Assembly: GCA_002995645.1 (NCBI GenBank)
Contig: PUHO01000019.1
Coordinates: 1-64,000, forward strand
DNA length: 64,000 bases
Origin: SAR324 cluster bacterium
Lineage (GTDB): Bacteria; SAR324; XYD2-FULL-50-16; HCM1
Reading direction: 5' to 3'
The translations under genes and the position numbers were made by a program. Shown piece after piece: positions 1-8,573 of the stretch; position 1 is the stretch's first letter; each line of letters begins with the position of its first letter. The notes under the pieces are model-generated. The model ran no database searches. It was not told the origin of the DNA and was given only the letters and a program-made list of their open reading frames with translations.

Positions 1-86
1 TTGTATATACCATTTCGGTTTATAGTGCTTCATTTTGTCATCATGTAATATCCACGCGAGATCGCCTAAAAACCATTGCGGTTTAA
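1..86 (-). pseudogene. Duplicated 3' tail of the btuF-like gene
   Basis: This segment repeats 116-201, the last coding part of the adjacent substrate-binding protein gene, with only about two mismatches in 86 bp at an offset of 115 bp. In the same frame it still encodes the C-terminal residues around PQWFLGDLAWILHDDKMKHY. It has no start within the window and continues past the left edge, so it is either a tail-only direct duplication or the end of a second, nearly identical gene copy. The 29 bp between the copies (87-115) include the stop codon of the intact gene. Confidence 0.8.
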
Positions 87-106
87 ACGGTTCTAATCTT
101 TACGGT

Positions 107-1279
107 TTATTTTAATTGTATATACCATTTTGGTTTATAGTGCTTCATTTTGTCATCATGTAATATCCACGCTAGATCGCCTAAAAACCATTGCGGTTTA
201 ACAAGAAGTTGTTCCCAAAACGGGTTAGCTTCTCCAAAAATCATATGCTTTGTATTATTATATATACGTCTTTTTGCAAATACAGGCAATAGTTTATAAC
301 GCTTATCATTGTTAACCATTTCTTTTATAGTACGAAAAAATCCGGGATCAAGCCATATGTCCGCTTGTTTTGAGTCAACGAGCACAGTTTCCCATGAAAG
401 TACTTTTGTTTTTACGTTATACTTATCCCAAAGATATTGCCCGCCAGCATCATGTACGAGACGTGACATATATCCTCCTTTTTTACCTGAAACAAACCAT
501 TTTCCTTGATAGCTTCCGCCGGTAATCACAACCGGTTTTGTTTTGACTTGTAAACGAAGTCGCTTTGCTAGCTTATTATATTCTGTATAGGATTGTTTAA
601 ATAAACGACGCGCCTGCTTTTGTTTATGTAAAAACGCGCCTATAACAACAATCCATTCACTTGAACCAAGTAAAGTATTTTCAAAGTTACTTCTAAAGGG
701 AACTAACGTCATCTTATTAGAAAGTAAAAATTCTTTTTCCGGTGCTGTTAAAGAATAATCATCAAAAAATATAATATCCGGATTTAATAAGAATATTTGT
801 TCTTTTGTATTTTCCGTTTTTGTAATTGTTTTAATTCTTCCTTTTTTTAAGCCTTCTTGGACTAAAGGATGATAAAAATATTGTGGGTTAGCAACGGCAA
901 CAAGCTTATTAAGCGCGTGTAATTCGTCTAGAGCATAGGTAATGACAACGGTAAAAGTAATTATGCTGTTTACTTTTTGTTTTGCATATATTGGCTTCTT
1001 GTGACGAATCGTTTTTACAAGCTCTTTATGTTGATTACAATCTTGCAATATATATACGTCTAGTATCTTGCCGGTATCTACGTCTTTCAATAGAGCTAAA
1101 TACCTATTATTTTCCCAAACAAGGGCAAAGCCTTTAGCATATAAAGGCTTATAGTTAACGTTCCCTTGTCGTTTTTGCTGTAAAACGCACTGATTTTGCT
1201 TTGCTGCCGCTTGTAGCGGGGAAGCAAGTAGTATCATACAGGAAATAATAACTACTTGCCTAAGGAACTTAAAAAACAA
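107..1279 (-). CDS. btuF: Periplasmic substrate-binding protein, BtuF/FecB-like
   Basis: 390-residue periplasmic binding protein of the Peripla_BP_2 type (iron-siderophore/cobalamin ABC importers). An N-terminal signal peptide ends near PLQAAA. The fold is suggested by ITYALDELHALNKLVAV and LLNPDIIFFDD in the N-lobe and by the family ending NPFWEQLLVKPQWFLGDLA. The start is TTG at 1279, with AGGAAC about 8 nt upstream; it overlaps the end of the receptor gene by 11 bp, implying translational coupling. The cobalamin riboswitch in front of the receptor suggests the ligand is a corrinoid; haem or siderophore cannot be excluded from the protein alone. No permease or ATPase follows inside the window, but the left edge cuts the locus. 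Its 3' end is duplicated at 1-86. Confidence 0.8.
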   Translation of the reverse strand: MFFKFLRQVVIISCMILLASPLQAAAKQNQCVLQQKRQGNVNYKPLYAKGFALVWENNRYLALLKDVDTGKILDVYILQDCNQHKELVKTIRHKKPIYAKQKVNSIITFTVVITYALDELHALNKLVAVANPQYFYHPLVQEGLKKGRIKTITKTENTKEQIFLLNPDIIFFDDYSLTAPEKEFLLSNKMTLVPFRSNFENTLLGSSEWIVVIGAFLHKQKQARRLFKQSYTEYNKLAKRLRLQVKTKPVVITGGSYQGKWFVSGKKGGYMSRLVHDAGGQYLWDKYNVKTKVLSWETVLVDSKQADIWLDPGFFRTIKEMVNNDKRYKLLPVFAKRRIYNNTKHMIFGEANPFWEQLLVKPQWFLGDLAWILHDDKMKHYKPKWYIQLK

Positions 1280-3296
1280 ATTCAGTTCCTAAATAAGCCG
1301 ATCTTCCCGGCGTTGCATAAGCCCAAGATTCTTCATACATTTTATTTGTAATATTGTCTACTCTTGCTTTAACTAGCCAATTGTCCGTTACTTGATATTG
1401 TACGGCTGCATTTAACAAAGCATAGGCATCTAGTTCGTTAATTTTATTGCCGTCTTTGTCCTTGCTACGGGACGCAATCGATTCCGTTCTAGGACCTGCG
1501 TAAATAAAAGAAAGACTTGTTTCTAATTTAGACGTAATATTCATATAGGCATCACTTAGTACTTTATTTTTTGCTACTCTTGCAATTGGGTTAGAGTCTC
1601 CATCTCTTCCTGAAGTACGTATATAACTAATTTGAGCGCCGCCTTTTTGAGGCACGTCATAGCTTAGTTTTGTAATATAGCCATGTGCTTCACTTTGTCC
1701 TTTTACTTGCATATTTACGTAAGTGTTAGGATCATATCCAATTAAATTATCAATTTTATAATTAAAGTAACTAACGTTAAATTTTAGCTCGTCTTTCAAA
1801 AAGCCTTGCTCTATAGTAGCGTCTATTGTTTTTGATTTTTCTGGTTCTAGATCAGGATTACCCCATGTTTCCATATAGAGTTGATTTAAAGAAGGCGTTT
1901 TGAAACCCGTTCCATAAGCAAATTTAAAAGTTGTATTTGTAAACGGTAGATGATAAGACGGGGCTAAATGGTACGTTGTGGCGCCGCCAAAAGAAGAATA
2001 GCTATCATGTCGCAAGGTAGCAAGTAAAACTAAATCATCGTTTAACAGAATAATTTGATCTTGTAACCACGCCGCTTTACTATGTTGTTTATGGATTGCT
2101 TGCTTTTTATTGTCTCTATATTTTTCTTTGTTAAAAGAAGTAGCTAACGTTAACACTTGTGCGCCTATATAATAGCTAGCTAGCCCTTTTATTTTATTAT
2201 TCCAGCCGGTCGTAGAAGCCATTAATTTATCATCGTTATTATAGTTATCAATATGATCAGTTAGTTTACTATAGTCTAAGTGAAATTTTAAACTTTTGTC
2301 TAATGTAGCGACGTCAGTTCCCAATGCCAATATTTGTTTATCTGATTCAACTCGTTGAGCCGTAAGTCCACCAGGATCAAGTACTGTCGTTCCAAATTTT
2401 GTCGGATCCGGATTAGGAACGTATTTTGTTCTGTCAACTACCATACCGTTGTAGTTATCATCATATTCGCTACGTGATGAAAAATAATGATGCGTAAAAT
2501 ATACACTCCAATCATCAGTTACATGATAGCGTAATTTTACTTGTGTATTCATCTTTTTCCAACCGTCTTTTTCACTTGTATTGCCTTCATGTATGATCTT
2601 ATCATTACGCGCATTACCAGCAGAATAACCTTGCGAACCGGCTAGCGATAAACCAACAGAGTAGTTTAACTTGTCAACTGTACCACTAACGTTAAAATGG
2701 GATAACCAGGTTCTATAGCTTCCACCTTCTATGCCAATATGTACTTCATACGGTTTTTTTGAATAGCCGTTTGTGATAATATTAATTACACCACCAGACG
2801 CATTACTTCCATATATAGCGGCTTGCGATCCTCTTACTATTTCAATACGTTCAATAGAAGAAGCAAGTACGCCGTCTAGGCTAGGGGAATGATCGTGCGT
2901 GTCATTACAGGAAACGCCGTCAAGTAAAACAAGTGTATTTGTTGCGCTTAAACCACTAATACGAACCGGACCAAGCGTCCCTGTTGTTGCAATGGTGATT
3001 CCAGGTATATGTTGCAATGCTTCCACTGCCGTTTTATAGCCTTTTCTTTTAATTTCTTTTTTGGTCATTACTTGAACGTAACTACCGCCGATCTTATTCA
3101 AAGCCGTTGGGTAACTTGTTGCCGTTACAACGACGTTAAGATCTTGTTTCTTTTTTGCAACGTCCGTTTTAGGGGCGTCTTTTGGTTTGGAAGCCGCACT
3201 TGTTTCTTGTGCCACAAGTGTAGTTGCCGAACATAAAGTTATACTAGCTACAATACAAAATCGTAACCACGTATATTTTAAATGTGATAATATCAT
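1269..3296 (-). CDS. btuB: TonB-dependent outer-membrane receptor, BtuB-like
   Basis: 675-residue outer-membrane transporter. It has a signal peptide (about residues 1-30), a Lys-rich linker, a TonB-box-like DLNVVVTAT near residue 52, then a plug domain (about 70-180) with the typical VLLDGVSCNDTHD and IERIEIVRGSQAAIYGSNA motifs. A beta barrel follows and the chain ends in phenylalanine, the usual BamA recognition signal. Translation starts at ATG with AAGGA upstream. Assignment to vitamin B12 rests on the cobalamin riboswitch in the leader and the co-transcribed BtuF-like gene. TonB-ExbBD, needed to energise it, is not in the window. Confidence 0.85.
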   Translation of the reverse strand: MILSHLKYTWLRFCIVASITLCSATTLVAQETSAASKPKDAPKTDVAKKKQDLNVVVTATSYPTALNKIGGSYVQVMTKKEIKRKGYKTAVEALQHIPGITIATTGTLGPVRISGLSATNTLVLLDGVSCNDTHDHSPSLDGVLASSIERIEIVRGSQAAIYGSNASGGVINIITNGYSKKPYEVHIGIEGGSYRTWLSHFNVSGTVDKLNYSVGLSLAGSQGYSAGNARNDKIIHEGNTSEKDGWKKMNTQVKLRYHVTDDWSVYFTHHYFSSRSEYDDNYNGMVVDRTKYVPNPDPTKFGTTVLDPGGLTAQRVESDKQILALGTDVATLDKSLKFHLDYSKLTDHIDNYNNDDKLMASTTGWNNKIKGLASYYIGAQVLTLATSFNKEKYRDNKKQAIHKQHSKAAWLQDQIILLNDDLVLLATLRHDSYSSFGGATTYHLAPSYHLPFTNTTFKFAYGTGFKTPSLNQLYMETWGNPDLEPEKSKTIDATIEQGFLKDELKFNVSYFNYKIDNLIGYDPNTYVNMQVKGQSEAHGYITKLSYDVPQKGGAQISYIRTSGRDGDSNPIARVAKNKVLSDAYMNITSKLETSLSFIYAGPRTESIASRSKDKDGNKINELDAYALLNAAVQYQVTDNWLVKARVDNITNKMYEESWAYATPGRSAYLGTEFVF

Positions 3297-3424
3297 ATCT
3301 TTCCTTTTGCTTTAATTAAATAAAAGCAAGAAAGAACAGAAGAGGCATTTATTTATAGAATAAATAAATTCACCAAAACTAAAATGTGAAAGTTATCTAA
3401 ATTTAAAAAAATAGATACAAACGA

Positions 3425-3564
3425 TAGTTATCCTTCTCCTTTCTCGCGAGAGTATACGGATACTTAGCAGGGATCTGACTGAGTTTACTTTGTAAACAAC
3501 ACAGTTGCGCGACAGTAAGGGATTTACACCCTATTCACCTGAGAAGTGGATTTAAGCATAACTA
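3425..3564 (-). promoter_or_regulatory. Cobalamin (AdoCbl) riboswitch
   Basis: Read on the minus strand, this leader contains the B12-box core GGTGTAAATCCC, then ACTG, GCGCAACTGTG, and further on AGTCAGATCCCTGCT, in the order of the cobalamin riboswitch consensus. The outer P1 helix is formed by complementary ends (TAGTTAT at 3558-3564 and ATAACTA at 3425-3431 on the transcript). It lies about 130 bp upstream of the btuB-like ATG. A TATAAT hexamer just upstream (about 3570-3575) is a likely -10. Such elements normally switch off the gene when cobalamin is bound. Confidence 0.9.
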
Positions 3565-3608
3565 AGTATTATATCTTATGTCAAGCTAAAAATTAAAAAT
3601 TTTTTCCC

Positions 3609-3905
3609 TTAAGAACAAGAACAAAAATCTTCTTTTTTTACTTTACATTGTAACTTACATTGCGCTTTATTAACTAACTGTATTCTTTCTTTTTCTAGGT
3701 TAGTTTCTATACAATGATTATAGGATTGTAGGTTTTTATCGTATTCTTGTATTTTGTTTTCACATCGCGTTACAGCGTATTTATCTTGCAAATTAAAGCT
3801 AGACACAATGCAACGCGGTTCGCTTGGCTTAGAACAATAGTTGGCAAAACTAAACGCATAGCAAGGTAAAAGCAAAAATAAAAGTAAAGTTAACATATAT
3901 TTCAT
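3609..3905 (-). CDS. Small secreted cysteine-rich protein, unknown
   Basis: 98 residues with an evident signal peptide (hydrophobic LTLLLFLLLPCYAFSFA). The mature part has nine cysteines, four of them in a CKLQCKVKKEDFCSCS tail, suggesting disulphides or metal binding in the periplasm. The start ATG follows AAAGGAAA, a good ribosome site. It lies 17 nt downstream of uppP on the same strand and is probably co-transcribed with it. I recognise no family; a lipoprotein is unlikely because there is no clear lipobox. Confidence 0.6.
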   Translation of the reverse strand: MKYMLTLLLFLLLPCYAFSFANYCSKPSEPRCIVSSFNLQDKYAVTRCENKIQEYDKNLQSYNHCIETNLEKERIQLVNKAQCKLQCKVKKEDFCSCS

Positions 3906-3922
3906 AAGCTTTCCTTTTGTAT

Positions 3923-4756
3923 TTACCGCTTCAAAAAATATACGCTAAAAATAGCTAACGACAAAAGAACGCGATAATAAATAAACGGAGTAAAACCAAG
4001 TTTCTTTAAAATATAAAGAAATAAGCGAATAGAAAAGAACGCCGTAATAAACGAGACAATAAATCCAAGAGCAAACAAGGTAAGCGAAGAATCGTTTAAA
4101 GAAATAGGCGTTTTAATTAAATCTAGCATAGTTGCCGCTAAGGTGGTTGGAACGGCAATAATAAAAGAAAAATTTGCCGCTGTTTGTTGTTCAACATCAA
4201 CAAAAAAAGCGCTCCCAATAGTAGAACCGGAACGACTCATTCCCGGAAACAAAGCTAAACATTGCCCTAGTCCAATGAGAAAAGCTTGCTTATAAGAAAC
4301 AACGCCGGCTTGCGCTACTTTGCCTTTAGCAAGGCTTCTTTTTTGATAACGATCAGCAAAAAATAAAAACACAGAACCAATGAACAAACCGCTTGCTAAA
4401 ATTAAAGTAGATGAAAGATAGGTTTTCTCTATTTTATAAAATAATAATCCAACAATACTAATCGGGAGCACTGCAAGAATAAAATGCATTGGTGAAATAG
4501 GTTGATCAAAAAAATAAGCTTTCCATTTTGTCGGCGAAAGTGGTGGAATAAGATTTTTAAAGGTAGAGAAATACACAATAAACGCCGCTAAAATCGGACC
4601 TAATTGTATGAAGATAATAAAACTACCTGTATGCTGCACATGAAAGGCAAGAAGATAATGAGCTAATTCAAGGTGCGCCGTTGAAGAAACAGGGAAAAAT
4701 TCACTAATTGCTTCAATAATACCAAGAATAATTGTCTTGACATAAAGAATATACAT
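3923..4756 (-). CDS. uppP: Undecaprenyl-diphosphatase UppP/BacA
   Basis: 277-residue polytopic membrane enzyme that dephosphorylates undecaprenyl pyrophosphate to recycle the lipid carrier of peptidoglycan and surface glycans. Both signature regions are present: the N-terminal GIIEAISEFFPVSSTAHL loop, with the conserved E and SS, and the second GLGQCLALFPGMSRSGSTI motif with the PGxSRSG catalytic signature. Length and roughly eight membrane segments match the family. Nothing in the gene looks abnormal, though ribosome-site complementarity is weak. Confidence 0.95.
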   Translation of the reverse strand: MYILYVKTIILGIIEAISEFFPVSSTAHLELAHYLLAFHVQHTGSFIIFIQLGPILAAFIVYFSTFKNLIPPLSPTKWKAYFFDQPISPMHFILAVLPISIVGLLFYKIEKTYLSSTLILASGLFIGSVFLFFADRYQKRSLAKGKVAQAGVVSYKQAFLIGLGQCLALFPGMSRSGSTIGSAFFVDVEQQTAANFSFIIAVPTTLAATMLDLIKTPISLNDSSLTLFALGFIVSFITAFFSIRLFLYILKKLGFTPFIYYRVLLSLAIFSVYFLKR

Positions 4757-4841
4757 TTGCTACTTTTTAATAAATAAAAAAATAGTAACTTGTTAATATT
4801 AAATACGTCAAGTTTTTTCTCTCTCTTTTGTATATACTTTC

Positions 4842-5222
4842 ATGAATAAAGATACTAATCTAGAAGATGCCGAGCTTTATCTACAACATACAAAGCATAA
4901 CACAGCGCAAAAAAGCGTCTCTATTGATTCAACGAAAAACCTACCGGTAGAAGACGAGGTTGAAATACCTGTTGGCGATATTGATTATATGTACGACGTA
5001 CCTTTGCCGATGGTTGCTGAAATTGGCTCAACAGAAAGAACGCTTAAAGAAGTGCTTCACATGCAAGTTGGCGATATTGTCCAATTTGAAAAAGTGATTG
5101 GCGAACCTTTAGAAGTCCTTATTGGCGGGTGTATGATGTGTCGCGGTGAAATTGTTGTTGTTAACGAACATTACGGGATTCGTATTAGCGAAGTTATTCG
5201 CGTTTCTAATATCCCGCAATAA
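4842..5222 (+). CDS. fliN: FliN/FliY-type flagellar motor switch protein
   Basis: 126 residues. The C-terminal ~75 residues form a SpoA/FliN domain: DVPLPMVAEIGSTERTLKEV, then LHMQVGDIVQFEK, GEPLEVLIGG and GEIVVVNEHYGIRISEV, closely following the FliN consensus. FliN sits in the flagellar C-ring and helps CheY-dependent switching. The N-terminal ~50 residues are acidic and variable, as usual. It is unusual here to find it alone, with no other flagellar gene in 64 kb; a type III secretion SctQ paralogue is less likely because of the length and motif match. Confidence 0.85.
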   Translation: MNKDTNLEDAELYLQHTKHNTAQKSVSIDSTKNLPVEDEVEIPVGDIDYMYDVPLPMVAEIGSTERTLKEVLHMQVGDIVQFEKVIGEPLEVLIGGCMMCRGEIVVVNEHYGIRISEVIRVSNIPQ

Positions 5223-5246
5223 TAATGTATTTAGCATAAACAGGTT

Positions 5247-6230
5247 ATGAACGAAACTATCGTTGTTAACGAATTAGCAAAAAAAGTGCGTGTTGTTGAA
5301 CGTTCTTCGGGACTACAGGCTAACATTAAATCTTTTTTTCTTCGTCAATACCATACTAAAGAAATCATTAAACCACTTGATTTTTCTATTCGTTCCGGTG
5401 AAATTGTTGGTTTACTTGGTCCTAATGGCGCCGGTAAAACAACGGTTATGAAAATGCTATCCGGTATTATGCATCCTTCTGCCGGAAATATTTCTGTTCT
5501 TGGCTATGTTCCACATTTACGAAAAAAAGATTTTCTTTCTCAAATTGCTCTTGTAATGGGGCAAAAAGCGCAACTCCTTTGGGATCTTCCGGCAATGAGT
5601 AGTTTTCGTCTTATTAGTAAATATTACGAGATACCGCACGCTAAATTTCAAGATAACGTGGAAAATCTATCTTCCTTGCTTAATGTTGCCGATTTATTAT
5701 ATCGCCCTATGCGTAAGCTATCTCTTGGCGAGAGAATGAAACTAGAACTCATGGCGGCTTTGCTCCATGATCCGCAAATCTTGTTCCTAGACGAACCAAC
5801 AATTGGCTTAGATATTATTGCGCAACAAAGTATTCGCTCTTTTTTGCAAGAATATCATCTTAAAAAAGGGGGGTCTATTATCCTTACCTCCCATTATATG
5901 GCGGATATTGAAGCTTTGTGTTCTAGGTTAATCTTATTAATTGACGGTGAAAAATATTTTGACGGTAGTTTAAACGATTTTTCTGCTTTAGCGTCTACTA
6001 CAGAACAATTATCCGTTGGTTTTAGTCAGCCTTGCAAAGAGAACGATCCGATTATAGCTGCCTATACTCCTGTATGGACACAAGATAAAACAGGCTTTAC
6101 TTGTTCCGTTATTGCCGCTGATTTGCAAACTTTAGGCAAACATATATTTAATAACTATAACGTTACTCATTTTTCAACAAAGACAATGCCGATTGAAGAT
6201 GCATTAAATCATATTTTACATAATTTATAA
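5247..6230 (+). CDS. ABC-2 exporter ATP-binding protein
   Basis: 327-residue ATPase. Walker A GLLGPNGAGKTT (about residues 54-65), signature LSLGERMKLELMAALLHDP, Walker B ILFLDEPTIGLD and a SHYMADIE H-loop are all intact. The N-terminal ~35-residue extension before the core is typical of ATPases paired with DUF990 permeases. It is the first of three same-strand genes that form one exporter. The substrate is not deducible. The start ATG at 5247 follows an AGG, 24 nt after fliN. Confidence 0.9.
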   Translation: MNETIVVNELAKKVRVVERSSGLQANIKSFFLRQYHTKEIIKPLDFSIRSGEIVGLLGPNGAGKTTVMKMLSGIMHPSAGNISVLGYVPHLRKKDFLSQIALVMGQKAQLLWDLPAMSSFRLISKYYEIPHAKFQDNVENLSSLLNVADLLYRPMRKLSLGERMKLELMAALLHDPQILFLDEPTIGLDIIAQQSIRSFLQEYHLKKGGSIILTSHYMADIEALCSRLILLIDGEKYFDGSLNDFSALASTTEQLSVGFSQPCKENDPIIAAYTPVWTQDKTGFTCSVIAADLQTLGKHIFNNYNVTHFSTKTMPIEDALNHILHNL

Positions 6231-6294
6231 ACAAACAAGAACGTTTTGCCTTTGTGTCACGTTTGCGTTAACACTATTCTTTCTATTTTAATCT

Positions 6295-7104
6295 ATGTTT
6301 GCATATGCTAAAAAATGGCTTATTACGATTCTTGTTCGCCTAGAATTAATTAGCACTTACAAACTTAATTTTATCATAGAATTATTTGCGCCTTTGTTTG
6401 TGCTTGTTTTTGTTAAGCTTAGCATTTGGTATAGCGTATATAACGGGCAACACGACCTTATATTAAACCACTATACCCTTGCTGATATGATACAATATCA
6501 AGTGGGCGTGTTTATTTTCTCTATTCTCATTGGTGGCAATTCTACTATAGCGCTTTCTGAAGATATTCGTTTAGGTCGTGTCACTAGTTTTTTACTTTAT
6601 CCTTTTTCTTTATGGGAGCATTTCACAGCAACCTACATTAGCGATCGTTTATTCCGTTTGCTTTTAATTGCCATTACGCTCACGCTTGCCTATCTTGCCG
6701 TCCCTTCTTGGGGGATCCCTCATTTTTCTTTTTTATCCTTATGTATTGCGCTACTGTTTTCTGTTGGCGCTGGCATGCTTTGGTATTCTATTGGTTTTAT
6801 TATTGGGTTGCTTGCTTTTTGGTTAGACGAACTTTGGACTTTACACGTTATTATGACTACGTTAGCTCAATTTCTATCCGGTGCTACTATTCCTTTATCT
6901 TTCTATCCTCCTTGGCTACAATCGGCGCTGCACTATCTCCCTTTTTCTTTGCTAGCGTCCACGCCGGTTCGTATTTTTATTGGCAAACCTGTTAACCTTA
7001 CCTATCAATTAACGCTCTTAGTAGTTTGGTTATGTTTACTACAAGGGCTTGTCTATTTTACTTGGAAAAAAGGAATTAAAAACTATTCTGCCGCAGGAAT
7101 TTAA
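6295..7104 (+). CDS. ABC-2 type permease, DUF990 family (first)
   Basis: 269-residue integral membrane protein with about six hydrophobic segments. It starts FAYAKKWLITILVRLELISTYKLNFIIELFAPL and has an interior LSEDIRLGRVTSFLLYPFS, which resembles the DUF990 (ABC-2 exporter) family. It pairs with the upstream ATPase and the following, divergent permease, giving a heterodimeric membrane part. It lies 64 nt after the ATPase gene; the short gap shows no terminator. Confidence 0.8.
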   Translation: MFAYAKKWLITILVRLELISTYKLNFIIELFAPLFVLVFVKLSIWYSVYNGQHDLILNHYTLADMIQYQVGVFIFSILIGGNSTIALSEDIRLGRVTSFLLYPFSLWEHFTATYISDRLFRLLLIAITLTLAYLAVPSWGIPHFSFLSLCIALLFSVGAGMLWYSIGFIIGLLAFWLDELWTLHVIMTTLAQFLSGATIPLSFYPPWLQSALHYLPFSLLASTPVRIFIGKPVNLTYQLTLLVVWLCLLQGLVYFTWKKGIKNYSAAGI

Positions 7105-7108
7105 TCAT

Positions 7109-7903
7109 ATGAAATCTAAAATTAAACACTATTGGCAAGTATACCTTGAATTTTTACGAATCTCTTTTGCTCATGCAAGTCAGTTTCGATTGCATTTTAT
7201 TTTGTTAATCTTAATGGATATTGTTTTTTACGGAACAACGCTATATTCTATTAGCATTATATATAATTTTGTTGGCTATATTAAGATTTGGGATAAACAT
7301 CAGTTTTTGTTTTTTACTGTATTCTCTTTAGTGGTTGACCAAATAATTACAACTTTCACTTCTGAAAGCTATTGGGGGTTTGCCATATTACTTCGTAAAG
7401 GCGATTTTGATTTTTTATTATTAAAACCGTTACACACTATTTTTCTTTCTCTTTTTCGCCATATAAGACCGGGCACTATGTGTAACGTATTCATTACCGT
7501 GCCGGCTTTAATTTATTTTGGCATACAAGTAAAGCTTTCTTTCTTAGCTTGGGTTATGTTGCCTTTCCTTTTGCTGTTTGCGTCTGCTTTACAAATTTCC
7601 CTTGATATTTTGCTTTTATCCTCTATTTTTTGGACTCTAGAAGGAAGGGGAATTAACCTTATTTTACTAGAATTACAAAACCTTTCTAGTTGGCCTAATT
7701 TTATTTATCCTGCAACAATGCAACGGGCTTTAATCTTTGTTTTACCTATTCTTTTAATTAATAGCGCGCCAGTACGTTGGTTATATAATATCTCCGACGT
7801 AAGTTTAATGTTTTTTGCGGTCATTGCAATTGTCGTACTTTCTTTTTTAATACGCCTTGTTTGGCATTGGGGAACGCGCGCTTATGAATCCGCTTCTAGT
7901 TAA
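7109..7903 (+). CDS. ABC-2 type permease, DUF990 family (second)
   Basis: 264-residue membrane protein with about six hydrophobic segments and the DUF990-like LLRKGDFDFLLLKPLHTIFLSLFRHI loop, parallel to the RLGRVTSFLLYPF loop of its neighbour. I place the start at ATG 7109, four bases after the previous stop, because this gives the family's usual amphipathic N-terminus; a longer frame from 7049 would overlap the previous gene by 56 bp. With the two preceding genes it completes an ABC-2 exporter. Confidence 0.8.
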   Translation: MKSKIKHYWQVYLEFLRISFAHASQFRLHFILLILMDIVFYGTTLYSISIIYNFVGYIKIWDKHQFLFFTVFSLVVDQIITTFTSESYWGFAILLRKGDFDFLLLKPLHTIFLSLFRHIRPGTMCNVFITVPALIYFGIQVKLSFLAWVMLPFLLLFASALQISLDILLLSSIFWTLEGRGINLILLELQNLSSWPNFIYPATMQRALIFVLPILLINSAPVRWLYNISDVSLMFFAVIAIVVLSFLIRLVWHWGTRAYESASS

Positions 7904-7937
7904 TTTATATGACTTTACTTTTTCAATTCATTTTATC

Positions 7938-7966
7938 TTGACAAGATATATAACTACACGTACAGT
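7938..7966 (+). promoter_or_regulatory. Putative promoter of orn
   Basis: TTGACA (7938-7943), 17-bp spacer, TACAGT (7961-7966), 27 bp before the orn start codon. The -35 is perfect and the -10 is a four-of-six match. It lies in the only gap between the exporter operon and orn. Confidence 0.5.
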
Positions 7967-7993
7967 AAAAGAAAATCCTTATATAACACACTT

Positions 7994-8539
7994 ATGCAAT
8001 CAAAAGAAAATCTAGTTTGGCTAGACTTAGAAATGACGGGCTTAATCCCGGAAAAAGACACTATTCTTGAAGCGGCTATTGTTATTACTGATTCTGATTT
8101 AAATATTTTAGAAGAAAGTTTAAACTTAACCGTTTACCACACAAATCAGCAACTTGAATCTATGAGCGCATGGTGTATTGACCAACACGGGCGTTCCGGT
8201 TTAACTAAAAGAGTTTCTGAATCTCAATATAATTTGCAAGACGTAGAAACCATTTTACTTGATCTTGTTACAAAATACACGCCGCAAAACGTGGCGCCTT
8301 TATGTGGTAATTCTATTCATCAAGATCGCTTGTTTCTTCGTAAATACATGCCTAGATTAACAAAATACTTGCACTATAGAAATATAGACGTTTCGTCTTT
8401 TCGTCAAGTACTACAACGTTGGGATAGTGCATTTAAACCTTACGTTAAAGAACATAAGCATACTGCTTTAGAAGATACTAAAGAATCCATTGCCGAACTT
8501 GCTTACTACAAAGAGCATTATTTTTCACCAATACGTTAA
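7994..8539 (+). CDS. orn: Oligoribonuclease (3'-5' exoribonuclease)
   Basis: 181-residue DEDDh exonuclease that degrades 2-5-nt RNA and pGpG in the cytoplasm. Exo I is VWLDLEMTGL with both acidic residues. Exo II is GNSIHQDRLFLRKYMPRL. Exo III is HTALEDTKESIAEL, containing the catalytic His and Asp. Length and sequence match the Orn family throughout, with high confidence. It is followed 34 bp later by pfkA. Confidence 0.95.
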   Translation: MQSKENLVWLDLEMTGLIPEKDTILEAAIVITDSDLNILEESLNLTVYHTNQQLESMSAWCIDQHGRSGLTKRVSESQYNLQDVETILLDLVTKYTPQNVAPLCGNSIHQDRLFLRKYMPRLTKYLHYRNIDVSSFRQVLQRWDSAFKPYVKEHKHTALEDTKESIAELAYYKEHYFSPIR

Positions 8540-8573
8540 GTATACATTATTTCACTATTTTTTGGAGATATCT

